The translations under genes were made by a program, and so were the position numbers. 64,000 nucleotides of DNA, from contig NZ_JABXWT010000015.1 in NCBI RefSeq assembly GCF_013377785.1, forward strand, positions 49,541-113,540, in the 5' to 3' direction. This stretch comes from Ruegeria haliotis. GTDB taxonomy: Bacteria > Pseudomonadota > Alphaproteobacteria > Rhodobacterales > Rhodobacteraceae. A model generated the notes under the pieces. That model was not told where the DNA came from. It was given only the letters and a program-made list of their open reading frames with translations, and made no database searches. Shown piece by piece: positions 16,189 through 24,497 of this stretch (position 1 is the stretch's first letter; each line of letters opens with the position of its first letter).

Positions 16189-18585
16189 ATGAAATTCACC
16201 CTTTCCTGGCTCAAGGATCACCTGGACACCGACGCCTCGGTTGCGGAAATCACCGAGGCGCTCACCGATCTTGGCCTCGAGGTCGAAGAGATCGTGAACC
16301 CGGCGGACCGGCTGGCGGGCTTTACGCTGGGCCATGTGAAACATGCCGAGAAGCACCCCGACGCCGACAAGCTGCGCGTTTGTACGGTTGAGACGGATGA
16401 GGGCGATCTGCAGATCATCTGCGGTGCCCCGAACGCGCGCGAGGGGATCACGGTCGTGGTCTGCAAACCCGGCATGTATATCCCCGGTCTGGATATCACC
16501 ATCAGCGTCGGCAAAATCCGCGGCGTCGAAAGCTTTGGCATGATGGCATCCGAGCGTGAGCTGGAGCTGTCGGAAGAGCATGACGGCATCATCGAGTTGC
16601 CCTCGGGTGAGGTGGGCGACAGGTTTGTCGATTGGCTGGCCGAAAATGACCCTTCAAAGATCGACCCGATGATCGAGATCGCGATCACGCCGAACCGCCC
16701 GGATGCGTTGGGTGTGGCGGGGATCGCGCGTGATCTGGCGGCGCGTGGGATCGGTACGCTGAAACAGCGCGCCTATGTGCCTGTTCCGGGTGACTATGAC
16801 AGCCCGATCAAGGTGTCGATCGCCGACGATACAAAGGACGGATGCCCGCATTTCACAGGACGTTTGATCAAAGGCGTGAAAAACGGCCCCAGCCCGCAGT
16901 GGTTGCAGGATCAGTTGAAGGCAATCGGCCTGCGTCCGATCTCGGCTTTGGTGGATATCACCAATTACATGACTTTCGATCACAACCGCCCGTTGCACGT
17001 ATTCGATGCCGACAAGGTGCAGGGAAACCTGCTTGTGCATCGCGCCAAAGGTGGCGAGACGTTGGTTGCGCTGGATGAGAAAGAATACACGCTGCAACCC
17101 GGCATGATGATGATTTCGGACGACAAGGGTCCGGAATCGATTGCCGGTGTGATGGGCGGCGAAGAAACCGGATGTACCGAAGACACGGTGAATGTGTTTG
17201 TGGAAAGTGCGTTCTGGGATCATGTGCAGATTGCTCTGACGGGGCGGGCGCTCAAGATCAACTCGGATGCGCGGTATCGGTTCGAGCGTGGCGTCGATCC
17301 TGAATACACGCTGGAAGGACTGGAACACGCGACGCAGATGATTCTGGATATCTGCGGCGGTGAAGCCTCGAGCGTGGTCGAGGCGGGCAAAGCGCCAAGT
17401 CACTCGCGGGCGTACAAGCTGGATGCTGCGCGTGTGCAGTCGCTGGTGGGCATGGATATCCCGGAAAGCGAGCAGCGTCAGACCCTGACCCGCCTGGGAT
17501 TCCGTTTGGAAGGTGAGATGGCCCATGTGCCAAGCTGGCGCCCCGATGTCATGGGCGAAGCTGATCTGGTGGAAGAGGTGGCACGGATTGCGTCGTTGAC
17601 CAAGCTGCAGGGCAAGCCGCTGCCGCGTGTCACGGATGGCATCCCCAAACCGGTGATGACACCGACGCAGCGGCGCCAGTCGATGGCGCGGCGCACCTGC
17701 GCGGCTCTGGGATACAACGAATGTGTTTCGTATACGTTCATCGATCAGGCGTCGGCGGCTCTGTTTGGCGGCGGCGACGATGTGGCCATGCTGGAAAACC
17801 CGATCTCGTCCGAGATGAGCCACATGCGCCCCGATCTGTTGCCCGGTCTGTTGCAGGCAGCAGCCCGCAATCAGGCGCGCGGCTATGCCGATCTGGCCCT
17901 GTTCGAAGTCGGACCGGTGTTCCATGACGGAGAACCAGGTGATCAGAAGGTACAGATCAGCGGCCTTTTGGTGGGTCGGAGCGGACCCAAGGATGTCCAC
18001 GGGGCATCGCGCCCGGTTGACCTGTTCGACGTCAAGGCGGATGCCGAGGCAGTGCTGGCCGCCATCGGTGCACCTGCCAAGGTTCAGGTCTTGCGCGACG
18101 GTGATGCCTGGTGGCACCCGGGTCGTCACGGCAAGATCTGTCTGGGTCCGAAAAAGGTGCTGGGTATCTTTGGTGAGCTGCATCCGCGCGTGTTGCAGGC
18201 GATGGACATCAAAGGACCGGCGATGGCTTTCACCATCTGGCCCGACGAAGTGCCATTGCCGCGCAAATCCGGCGCCACGCGTTCGGCGCTGGAATTGCGC
18301 GATCTGCAGGCGGTGGAGCGTGACTTTGCCTTTGTCGTTGATGCGAATGTCGAGGCGCTGACGCTGATCAACGCCGCTGCTGGCGCGGACAAAGCGCTGA
18401 TCGAGGATGTGCGTGTCTTTGACGAATTCATCGGCGGCAGTGTTGGTGAAGGCAAGAAATCGCTGGCCATCACGGTGCGTTTGCAGCCGACGGATCAGAC
18501 GCTGAAGGAAAAGGATATCGAGGCGGTGGCCGATAAGATCATCGCCAAGGTATCCAAAGCCACTGGTGGAACGCTCAGAGGGTGA
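16189..18585 (+). CDS. pheT: Phenylalanine--tRNA ligase beta subunit
   Basis: PheT binds tRNA and houses the editing site of PheRS. The 798-residue protein has the usual order of domains: MKFTLSWLKDHL start, tRNA-binding EMAP-like fold (residues 40-150, VKHAEKHPDADKLRVCTVE), B3/B4 editing region (RPISALVDITNYMTFDHNRPLHVFD), B5 domain near 405-475, the catalytic-like core (MARRTCAALGYNECVSYTFI) and the C-terminal FDX-ACB anticodon-binding domain (LQAVERDFAFVVD to the end). A degenerate Hint gene starts almost directly after the stop. Confidence 0.97.
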   Translation: MKFTLSWLKDHLDTDASVAEITEALTDLGLEVEEIVNPADRLAGFTLGHVKHAEKHPDADKLRVCTVETDEGDLQIICGAPNAREGITVVVCKPGMYIPGLDITISVGKIRGVESFGMMASERELELSEEHDGIIELPSGEVGDRFVDWLAENDPSKIDPMIEIAITPNRPDALGVAGIARDLAARGIGTLKQRAYVPVPGDYDSPIKVSIADDTKDGCPHFTGRLIKGVKNGPSPQWLQDQLKAIGLRPISALVDITNYMTFDHNRPLHVFDADKVQGNLLVHRAKGGETLVALDEKEYTLQPGMMMISDDKGPESIAGVMGGEETGCTEDTVNVFVESAFWDHVQIALTGRALKINSDARYRFERGVDPEYTLEGLEHATQMILDICGGEASSVVEAGKAPSHSRAYKLDAARVQSLVGMDIPESEQRQTLTRLGFRLEGEMAHVPSWRPDVMGEADLVEEVARIASLTKLQGKPLPRVTDGIPKPVMTPTQRRQSMARRTCAALGYNECVSYTFIDQASAALFGGGDDVAMLENPISSEMSHMRPDLLPGLLQAAARNQARGYADLALFEVGPVFHDGEPGDQKVQISGLLVGRSGPKDVHGASRPVDLFDVKADAEAVLAAIGAPAKVQVLRDGDAWWHPGRHGKICLGPKKVLGIFGELHPRVLQAMDIKGPAMAFTIWPDEVPLPRKSGATRSALELRDLQAVERDFAFVVDANVEALTLINAAAGADKALIEDVRVFDEFIGGSVGEGKKSLAITVRLQPTDQTLKEKDIEAVADKIIAKVSKATGGTLRG

Positions 18586-19205
18586 CGAGAGTCATCCCTT
18601 TTGGCGATGCCTGACGAGTCGATATGCCCAGTTGAAGACCTGAAAGCCGGGGATACTCTGCTGACCAGAGACAATGGTCCGCAAAAGGTCGTGTGAATCG
18701 GGCATGACAAGCAGAGTTTGAGCATCCGCCAAATCTGCCTCCCGTCCGGATTTGCGCTGGTGCACTTGGCGATGGAGTGCCAAAGCGGGATCTGGTGATA
18801 TCCCGACAGCACAGAATCCTTGTCGCCTCGGACCTGGCGCACGAGATGTTTGGCACGTGCGACGTGCTGATTGCGGCAAAGGACCTGATAGATGTGCCGG
18901 GGGTGTTTCTGGACAAGACGATACGGCAAATCGAGTGTTATCACCTGCTGATGGAGGCTCATCAGATACTGTGCGCCGAAGGTTGCCCGGCTGAGAGCTT
19001 TTATCCCGGCCCCGTGGCGGTGGATACCCCGTCCGATACTCAGAAAAGCGAAGTCCGGCAGGTTCTGCCCGGTCTCTTGCAGGACGGTTATGTCCCGATT
19101 GCTGCAGCCCATATCCCGAAAAAGGGATCTGAGCGGCGATTGCTGGTCAAGAAAATGCTGGAACAGGGATTGACGCTGGCACCGCGTGAAACAGAATGTG
19201 CATGA
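18586..19205 (+). pseudogene. Broken Hint_2 domain gene
   Basis: Two frames together make most of a Hint_2 module. In one frame after the pheT stop, residues LLAMPDESICPVEDLKAGD and LLTRDNGPQKVV run to an in-frame TGA (18694-18696), where homologues have Trp before Ile-Gly. A different frame then gives PVRICAGALGDGVPKRDLV, SRQHRILVA, VLIAAKDL, HLLMEAHQILCAEGCPAESFYPGP and a tail ending at 19205. So the gene has a nonsense change, a frameshift near 18700-18710, and lacks the N-terminal Cys block (CFTxGT). An internal GTG at 18777 opens a 142-residue frame that might still be translated. Confidence 0.8.
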
Positions 19206-19256
19206 CAGATCAGAGATCCGATGCCCGGATTTTCATAAATGCAAGGCGTGGAAAAG

Positions 19257-19703
19257 ATGTTGAACGTATACCTGTCCGGGGAAATTCACACCGACTGGCG
19301 TGAGCAGATTATTGATGGGGCGCAGGGATTGGACATCACGTTCAACAGCCCGGTTACCGATCATGCTGCCAGCGACGATTGCGGTGTCGCCATTCTCGGC
19401 GCTGAGCCGAACAAGTACTGGCATGACCACAAAGGAGCGATGGTCAATGCGATCCGGACCCGCAAGGGGATTGCGGATGCTGACGTTGTCGTGGTTCGGT
19501 TCGGTGATAAGTACAAGCAGTGGAATGCGGCGTTCGACGCAGGCTATGCCGCCGCTCTGGGCAAGTCGCTGGTCGTGCTGCATGGTCCCGATCATCAGCA
19601 CGCGTTGAAAGAAGTCGACGCCGCGGCGTTGGCCGTTGCGGAGGACCCCGCTCAGGTGGTTGAGATCCTGCGCTATGTCCTGACAGGACAGTTGCCGGGC
19701 TGA
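19257..19703 (+). CDS. YtoQ family protein
   Basis: A 148-residue member of the YtoQ family, whose role is not established; the fold resembles nucleoside 2-deoxyribosyltransferases. The N-terminus LNVYLSGEIHTDWREQII, the central VTDHAASDDCGV, EPNKYWHDHKGAM and VVVVRFGDKYKQWNAAFDAG blocks are characteristic. The ATG at 19257 follows GTGGAAAAG and gives the usual family N-terminus; an ATG at 19239 would add six residues. It is convergent with the GST gene. Confidence 0.88.
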   Translation: MLNVYLSGEIHTDWREQIIDGAQGLDITFNSPVTDHAASDDCGVAILGAEPNKYWHDHKGAMVNAIRTRKGIADADVVVVRFGDKYKQWNAAFDAGYAAALGKSLVVLHGPDHQHALKEVDAAALAVAEDPAQVVEILRYVLTGQLPG

Positions 19704-19712
19704 GTGTTCTCA

Positions 19713-19736
19713 GTGGATGCCACGATCGGCATCCAC
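19713..19736. terminator. Hairpin between ytoQ-family gene and GST gene
   Basis: GTGGATGCC (19713-19721) and GGCATCCAC (19728-19736) form a perfect 9-bp stem with a 6-nt loop, exactly between two convergent genes. There is no strong U tract on either side, so it may stop transcription weakly in both directions. Confidence 0.55.
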
Positions 19737-19751
19737 CAGCTTTCCACCCGG

Positions 19752-20450
19752 TCAGTCGCGTTCTGGAATCGTCAGCCCCTTCTGTACGGCGGGACGTTCG
19801 AGGAAGCGGTCCAGATAGGCCGCTACATGCGGATAACCCTCCCATCCCAACAGTTCTTTCGCGCCGTAGTAATCCAGTCCACGCAACCAAGGTGCGATGG
19901 CGATATCCGCGATCGAGTACTCGCCGGCGATCCAGTCCTGACCATCCAGTTGTGAGTTCAGGACGTTGAGCAGCCTTTTCGTCTCGTTGATATACCTTTC
20001 GCGCGGACGTGGATCTTCGATCTCGTTTCCTGCGAACTTGTAAAAATAGCCCAACTGTCCGAACATCGGACCGACGCCACCCATCTGGAACATCAGCCAC
20101 TGCGTGACACGGTATTTGTCCGCCTTTGTTCGACCCAGAAATTTGCCGGTTTTTTCGGCAAGATACAGCAGGATCGCGCCGCTTTCGAACAGCCCCAGGG
20201 GCTCACCGTCCGGGCCGTCCGGGTCGATGATCGCGGGGATCTTGTTGTTGGGATTCAGCGACAGGAACGCGGCGCTTTTGACATCCGCATCCGCCAGAGT
20301 GACCAGATGAGGCTCATAGGGCAGGCCTGTCTCTTCCAACGTAATCGACGCTTTGACACCGTTGGGAGTTGGAAAAGAATAGAGCTGGATCTTTTCCGGG
20401 AACTGAGCAGGCCAGCGGGCCGTGATTGGGTGCGAAATGGTGTCCAGCAT
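19752..20450 (-). CDS. Glutathione S-transferase family protein (Nu-class-like)
   Basis: A 232-residue thioredoxin-fold plus helical-domain GST. The N-terminal LYSFPTPNGVKASITLEE resembles YfcG/YghU (Nu-class) proteins, which have disulfide-bond reductase activity with two glutathiones. The glutathione site blocks NPNNKIPAIID and LFESGAILLYLAEKTG are clear, and the C-terminal domain has the QLDGQDWIAGEYSIADIAIAPW motif. The start at 20450 follows an AGGAG ribosome site; the frame is open further upstream but without a site. It is divergent from mscS. Confidence 0.9.
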   Translation of the reverse strand: MLDTISHPITARWPAQFPEKIQLYSFPTPNGVKASITLEETGLPYEPHLVTLADADVKSAAFLSLNPNNKIPAIIDPDGPDGEPLGLFESGAILLYLAEKTGKFLGRTKADKYRVTQWLMFQMGGVGPMFGQLGYFYKFAGNEIEDPRPRERYINETKRLLNVLNSQLDGQDWIAGEYSIADIAIAPWLRGLDYYGAKELLGWEGYPHVAAYLDRFLERPAVQKGLTIPERD

Positions 20451-20658
20451 TTGGGGCTCCTGACTGGGTGATATCTGAACGTAAGCAGCGACCGTCGATC
20501 TTGTAAGCCTTTTTGCTGTGCAAGGTTGGTCAGCAGATGTTTGTTGATGAACAACGGGGAAAACCGATGAAACTCGCACCTAGACCAAAACGTGTTTATC
20601 CCCCACAATTCCGCGACTCCCGCGTAAACATCGCGGGTTTATTGCTGTTTGAAAGGAA

Positions 20659-21471
20659 ATGCGCGTGGATGAGGTTGTAACACAGGTGGGTGCTTATGCG
20701 CCCCTGATCATGAGCGCGGTCAAGGCGCTGGTCGTTCTGATCCTGGGTTGGATCGTGGCTGGAGCGATCGCTGGAATGGTCCGTCGCCGGATCAACTCGA
20801 CGCCGCAAATCGATCCGACTTTGGGTAACTTCGTTGCCAGCCTGGTCAAATGGGTGATCCTGATAATCGTGCTGGTCGCTGTTCTGGGCATTTTCGGGAT
20901 CGAGGCGACCAGTATCGTTGCCATTCTGGGTGCTGCGTCCCTGGCCATTGGTCTCGCGCTGCAAGGCACACTGAGCGATCTGGCTGCGGGTGTCATGCTT
21001 GTTGTGTTTCGCCCCTACAAGCTGGGTCAGTATGTCGACATCGGCGGCACAGCGGGGACGGTGAGAGATTTGAACCTGTTCACGACGGAACTGGTGACGC
21101 CGGACAACGTGCAGATCATCGTTCCCAACGGTCAGTCCTGGGGTTCGATCATCACCAACTATTCGGCGCATGACACCCGGCGCGTCGATCTGGTGTTCGG
21201 CATTGATTATGGCGACAACGCTGATGAGGCGATGAAGATCATTCTGGACATCGCGAAGGCTGACGAACGTATTCACAGCGATCCCGAGCCGTGGGTGCGG
21301 GTTACCAATCTGGGTGATAGTTCGGTTGATCTGACCGCGCGTCTTTGGTGTGCGGCAGCCGACTACTGGGACGTCAAGTTCGAGTTGACCAAGACCGTGA
21401 AAGAAGCCTTTGACGCCAAGGGTGTTTCGATTCCCTATCCGCATTCAGTGGAAATCCAGAAACAGGGCTGA
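20659..21471 (+). CDS. Small-conductance mechanosensitive channel (MscS family)
   Basis: MscS channels open under membrane tension and release solutes on osmotic downshock. The 270-residue size and layout match E. coli MscS: three N-terminal helices, with the pore helix TM3 in ILGAASLAIGLALQGTLSDLAAGVMLVVFRPY, then the beta domain (VGQYVDIG-like GQYVDIGGTAGTVRDLNLFTTEL; IIVPNGQSWGSIITNYS) and a mixed C-terminal cage. A GTG at 20665 has better spacing from the GAAAGGA site than the ATG at 20659 and may be the real start. Confidence 0.93.
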   Translation: MRVDEVVTQVGAYAPLIMSAVKALVVLILGWIVAGAIAGMVRRRINSTPQIDPTLGNFVASLVKWVILIIVLVAVLGIFGIEATSIVAILGAASLAIGLALQGTLSDLAAGVMLVVFRPYKLGQYVDIGGTAGTVRDLNLFTTELVTPDNVQIIVPNGQSWGSIITNYSAHDTRRVDLVFGIDYGDNADEAMKIILDIAKADERIHSDPEPWVRVTNLGDSSVDLTARLWCAAADYWDVKFELTKTVKEAFDAKGVSIPYPHSVEIQKQG

Positions 21472-21523
21472 TGGCTCCCGCCTGTCGATCGGGCATTTGA
21501 AATGCCCTCCTCCCGTTGGGCCC

Positions 21524-21551
21524 GGCGCCGCGCTGATGCGCGGCGCCTTTT
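21524..21551 (+). terminator. Intrinsic terminator of mscS
   Basis: GGCGCCGCGC (21524-21533) and GCGCGGCGCC (21538-21547) form a perfect 10-bp GC stem with a TGAT loop, followed by TTTTCGTTT. A smaller AT-rich stem, GGGCATT/AATGCCC, precedes it at 21491-21507. Confidence 0.85.
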
Positions 21552-21583
21552 CGTTTGTGGCAATGGTGGTAACTGGAACGACC

Positions 21584-21606
21584 GCGCCGCGCCTTTGGCG
21601 CGGCGC
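21584..21606. terminator. GC-rich hairpin between mscS and ald
   Basis: GCGCCGCGCC (21584-21593) and GGCGCGGCGC (21597-21606) form a perfect 10-bp stem with a TTT loop. It has no U tract; it lies between the mscS terminator and the ald terminator. Confidence 0.55.
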
Positions 21607-21621
21607 TATGCCCAACGCTGT

Positions 21622-21649
21622 AAAGCGCCCTTTGCAAAAAGGGCGCTTT
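21622..21649. terminator. Terminator of ald, possibly bidirectional
   Basis: AAAGCGCCCTTT (21622-21633) and AAAGGGCGCTTT (21638-21649) form a perfect 12-bp stem with a GCAA loop, ending in T runs on both strands. It lies 16 bases past the stop of the minus-strand alanine dehydrogenase gene. Confidence 0.85.
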
Positions 21650-21664
21650 CAGGGGCGGGAGGCT

Positions 21665-22783
21665 TTAGGCCTTGATGACGGTGTCGGGTGAAACGACATC
21701 AATCCCCAACGCTTTGCCGACGGCATCGTAAGTCAGCTGACCGGCGTGTACGTTCAGCCCTGCTAGCAGGTGTGGATCGTCCTGACAGGCTTTTTTCCAT
21801 CCTTTGTCGGCCAGCGCCAACATGAACGGCATCGTTGCGTTGCCCAGGGCGATTGTCGAGGTCCGCGCAACGGCGCCCGGCATGTTGGCGACGCAGTAGT
21901 GCATAACGCCATCCACCTCATAAATCGGATCGGCATGCGTTGTGGCGCGCGAGGTTTCAAAGCAGCCGCCCTGATCGATGGCCACATCGACCAGCACAGC
22001 GCCGGGTTTCATTGTGGAAAGCTGCGCCCGCGAGATCAGCTTAGGTGCCGCGGCACCGGGAATCAGAACAGCGCCGATGACCATATCGGCGGTCTGGATC
22101 AGTTCTGCAGTTGCACCAGCGGTGGAGTACTGGCTTTTGAAGGTGCCGCCGAAGACATCATCCAGGTACCGCAAGCGTGGCAGTGAGCGATCCAGAACGG
22201 TCACATCCGCGCCCATGCCTGCCGCGATCTTTGCTGCGTGGGTGCCGACCACACCACCACCGATGACGACCACATTGGCGGGGCCAACCCCGGGTACGCC
22301 GCCCATCAGAACGCCGCGACCGCCATTGGCCTTCTGCAATGTCCAAGATCCGACCTGAGGCGCCAGCCGCCCCGCGACTTCGGACATGGGAGCCAGAAGG
22401 GGCAGACCGCCATTGGGATCTGTTACGGTTTCATAGGCAATCGCCGTACAGCCCGATTCCAGCAGATCATGCGTCTGATCCGGATCCGGTGCCAGGTGCA
22501 GATAGGTAAACAGCAGCTGCCCTTCGCGCAGCATCTTGCGTTCACCCGCCTGAGGCTCCTTGACCTTGACGATCATGTCGGCAGTGGCAAACACCTCTTC
22601 TGCCGTGTCCAGGATGCGGGCTCCGGCGGCGATGTAGGCTTCGTCGTCAAAGCCGGCTCCGATCCCGGCGCCGGTTTCGATTAGTACCTCATGACCACGC
22701 GCAACCGCTTCTTGTGCGGCGTTGGGGGTCACTCCAACACGGAACTCCTGGGGTTTGATTTCCTTGGGGCAGCCGATTTTCAT
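21665..22783 (-). CDS. ald: Alanine dehydrogenase
   Basis: This enzyme interconverts L-alanine and pyruvate plus ammonia with NAD. The 372-residue protein begins MKIGCPKEIKPQEFRVG, with the substrate-binding RVG-TP block, catalytic Lys-containing VKVKEPQ, the histidine in LFTYLHLAPD, and the Rossmann motif VVIGGGVVGTHAAKIAAGMGADV. The C-terminal VANMPGAVARTSTIALGNAT block is diagnostic. The start at 22783 follows GGAG. The divergent Lrp-type gene is the likely regulator, and a strong hairpin terminator follows. Confidence 0.96.
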   Translation of the reverse strand: MKIGCPKEIKPQEFRVGVTPNAAQEAVARGHEVLIETGAGIGAGFDDEAYIAAGARILDTAEEVFATADMIVKVKEPQAGERKMLREGQLLFTYLHLAPDPDQTHDLLESGCTAIAYETVTDPNGGLPLLAPMSEVAGRLAPQVGSWTLQKANGGRGVLMGGVPGVGPANVVVIGGGVVGTHAAKIAAGMGADVTVLDRSLPRLRYLDDVFGGTFKSQYSTAGATAELIQTADMVIGAVLIPGAAAPKLISRAQLSTMKPGAVLVDVAIDQGGCFETSRATTHADPIYEVDGVMHYCVANMPGAVARTSTIALGNATMPFMLALADKGWKKACQDDPHLLAGLNVHAGQLTYDAVGKALGIDVVSPDTVIKA

Positions 22784-22919
22784 GTGGGATCTCCGTTCAT
22801 ACACTGCCTAAATTATGTGCATTTTCCGGTGCAATTATTGTGAAACAATGCGTGCATATGGGCTTTCTTTTGAAAGATTTTCCCGTATTATCTATTTTCT
22901 TTGCAATGGATGTGCGTCA
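22784..22919. promoter_or_regulatory. Divergent ald/lrp control region with repeated GTGCA and a palindrome
   Basis: The gap between the divergent genes contains GTGCA three times (22817-22821, 22829-22833, 22852-22856) and the palindrome ATTGT-GAA-ACAAT (22837-22849). The region is AT-rich. Lrp-family regulators of alanine dehydrogenase usually bind such multi-site divergent regions, so these are candidate operator elements. The binding assignment is inference. Confidence 0.5.
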
Positions 22920-23378
22920 ATGAGCATAGATGCGACAGATCGTAAGATTTTGGCTGCTCTGCAACGAAATGGCCGGATGTCGAATGCGGAACTGTCCGAT
23001 CAGGTGAACCTGTCCCCGTCTGCCTGCCACAGGCGGGTGCAGCGGTTAGAGCTGGACGGATATATTCGCAATTACGTCGCCCTGCTGGACGCCCGCAAGA
23101 TGAATGTGCCCACGACGGTGTTTGTCGAGATCACGCTACAGGGGCAGGCCGAAGAGGTTCTGGACGCCTTCGAAAAGGCAGTCGCGCGTATCCCGGACGT
23201 GCTGGAATGCCATCTGATGGCGGGGACAGCGGATTACATCCTGAAGGTGGTTGCTGAGAACACCGAAGATTTTGCCCGCATCCACAGGCAATATCTGTCG
23301 CGTTTGCCAGGGGTCGCCCAGATGCAAAGTTCGTTTGCCTTGCGCACGGTGTTCAAGACCACTGCGCTGCCGGTTTGA
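22920..23378 (+). CDS. Lrp/AsnC family transcriptional regulator
   Basis: A 152-residue feast/famine regulator. The N-terminal helix-turn-helix (DRKILAALQRNGRMSNAELSDQVNLSPSACHRRVQRLE) is followed by the RAM effector-binding domain (TVFVEITLQ, VLECHLMAGTADYILKVV). Sited head to head with ald, it most likely activates ald in response to alanine. The start at 22920 gives the family N-terminus MSIDATDRKIL; an open frame reaches further upstream but has no coding character. Confidence 0.93.
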   Translation: MSIDATDRKILAALQRNGRMSNAELSDQVNLSPSACHRRVQRLELDGYIRNYVALLDARKMNVPTTVFVEITLQGQAEEVLDAFEKAVARIPDVLECHLMAGTADYILKVVAENTEDFARIHRQYLSRLPGVAQMQSSFALRTVFKTTALPV

Positions 23379-23381
23379 TGT

Positions 23382-24221
23382 TCAGACGGGGCCTGGGTAG
23401 GTGAACAAAGCCAAATGCAGAAAGTTAAAGCTGAAGTGCATTGCTACAGACACCCATAAACGACCCGTTGCAAAGTAACCTAGCCCGCAGCCCAATCCCA
23501 AGATTGACGCGAACACCACCAGAGCAAAGCCGCCACTAAAATGTGCGAGTCCAAACAAAAGGCTTGCCGCTACAATCCCGGCTGCAGCGCCGACACGAGA
23601 TGTGATCGCGGATTGCAGATAGCCACGAAAAAAGGCCTCTTCTGCCAAGCAAGTCATGAAGAGATTGGATAGTGCGAAGACCAACCACCATGGCGGTAAG
23701 CCAACTTCGAGGCGTATTGCACCAGCACCTAAACCCACAGCAAATAAAAGCGGCAGTATTGCCAGGCCAGGGATGAGAGTTGGAAAACTAGTTGCCCTCG
23801 TATTGTTCAACATTCCCGGCCAAGCCAACAGGACCGCGAAAAAGATCATCGGTTTGTCCACGTTCAGAAACATCGTGAAATCGGCGCTGCGCGCGCCAGC
23901 CTGTACCTGATCCAATATTTGCAGATTATTAAAGCCGGGAACTAGATGAGCGCCCAATGCCAGACACCAAAGGATCAGCGCAACGTGTCCAACCCCGGCT
24001 GCCCAGCCAGACAAGCGTGGAAGGCAACGCGCGCCCAGAAGACCAAAACCGATCATTGCCATGGCCAGAGGCGATATCAGCCCGATAACCAATGAGACAC
24101 TCGCGAACACAGCCAGCAAAGCCACGCTTAGGGCGGATCGCCTCGCCAGCGCCGCGACTTGCGCGGTGATCAGGATCAGCCAGGACCAGATTTCTGGCAG
24201 AAATGAGAGAAATTGCGGCAC
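23382..24221 (-). CDS. CPBP family intramembrane metalloprotease
   Basis: A 279-residue protein with about eight membrane helices. The three CPBP/Abi motifs are present in order: CLAEEAFFRGYLQSA (motif 1, EExxxR), LLFGLAHFSGG (motif 2, FxxxH) and AMHFSFNFLHL (motif 3, HxxxN). Members include CAAX-type proteases and bacteriocin-immunity proteins; the substrate is unknown. It is convergent with the lrp gene (three bases between) and divergent from ppk2. Confidence 0.9.
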   Translation of the reverse strand: MPQFLSFLPEIWSWLILITAQVAALARRSALSVALLAVFASVSLVIGLISPLAMAMIGFGLLGARCLPRLSGWAAGVGHVALILWCLALGAHLVPGFNNLQILDQVQAGARSADFTMFLNVDKPMIFFAVLLAWPGMLNNTRATSFPTLIPGLAILPLLFAVGLGAGAIRLEVGLPPWWLVFALSNLFMTCLAEEAFFRGYLQSAITSRVGAAAGIVAASLLFGLAHFSGGFALVVFASILGLGCGLGYFATGRLWVSVAMHFSFNFLHLALFTYPGPV

Positions 24222-24497
24222 ACTGGTCTCTTTGGTTTGATATTGGTTGTGATGCCTTGCAATTGTACCTTAGCGCAAGATACCGAGTTGATCTGCTTGG
24301 GCCGTTCGCAAGTGTTGCGGCAATTCTGACGCTTGTATCCCCGGCGCGAGACGTCCACATTCAGACGAATACAGCGCAGCTCGCCCTGCGCCGAAATTGC
24401 TTTGCAGGTTCGGTCCCGACAGATCAGAGCATTGCGGTGGCATCAATTTATCCGATGACATCAGGCGGTTACACAGATCCGGTACGATCCGAACCCG
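24222..24497. other. Intergenic region between CPBP gene and ppk2
   Basis: This 276-bp gap separates two divergent genes and should hold both promoters. An open frame of about 100 codons crosses it on the plus strand but starts inside the CPBP gene, has no ribosome site and no recognisable protein features. I see no repeat or RNA gene here. Confidence 0.5.

Noticed and set aside
16654..18183. Long minus-strand open frame (about 509 codons) opposite pheT
   Set aside because: It is antisense to a clear pheT, has no ribosome site, and its product is rich in His/Arg/Gln as expected of a mirror frame in high-GC DNA.
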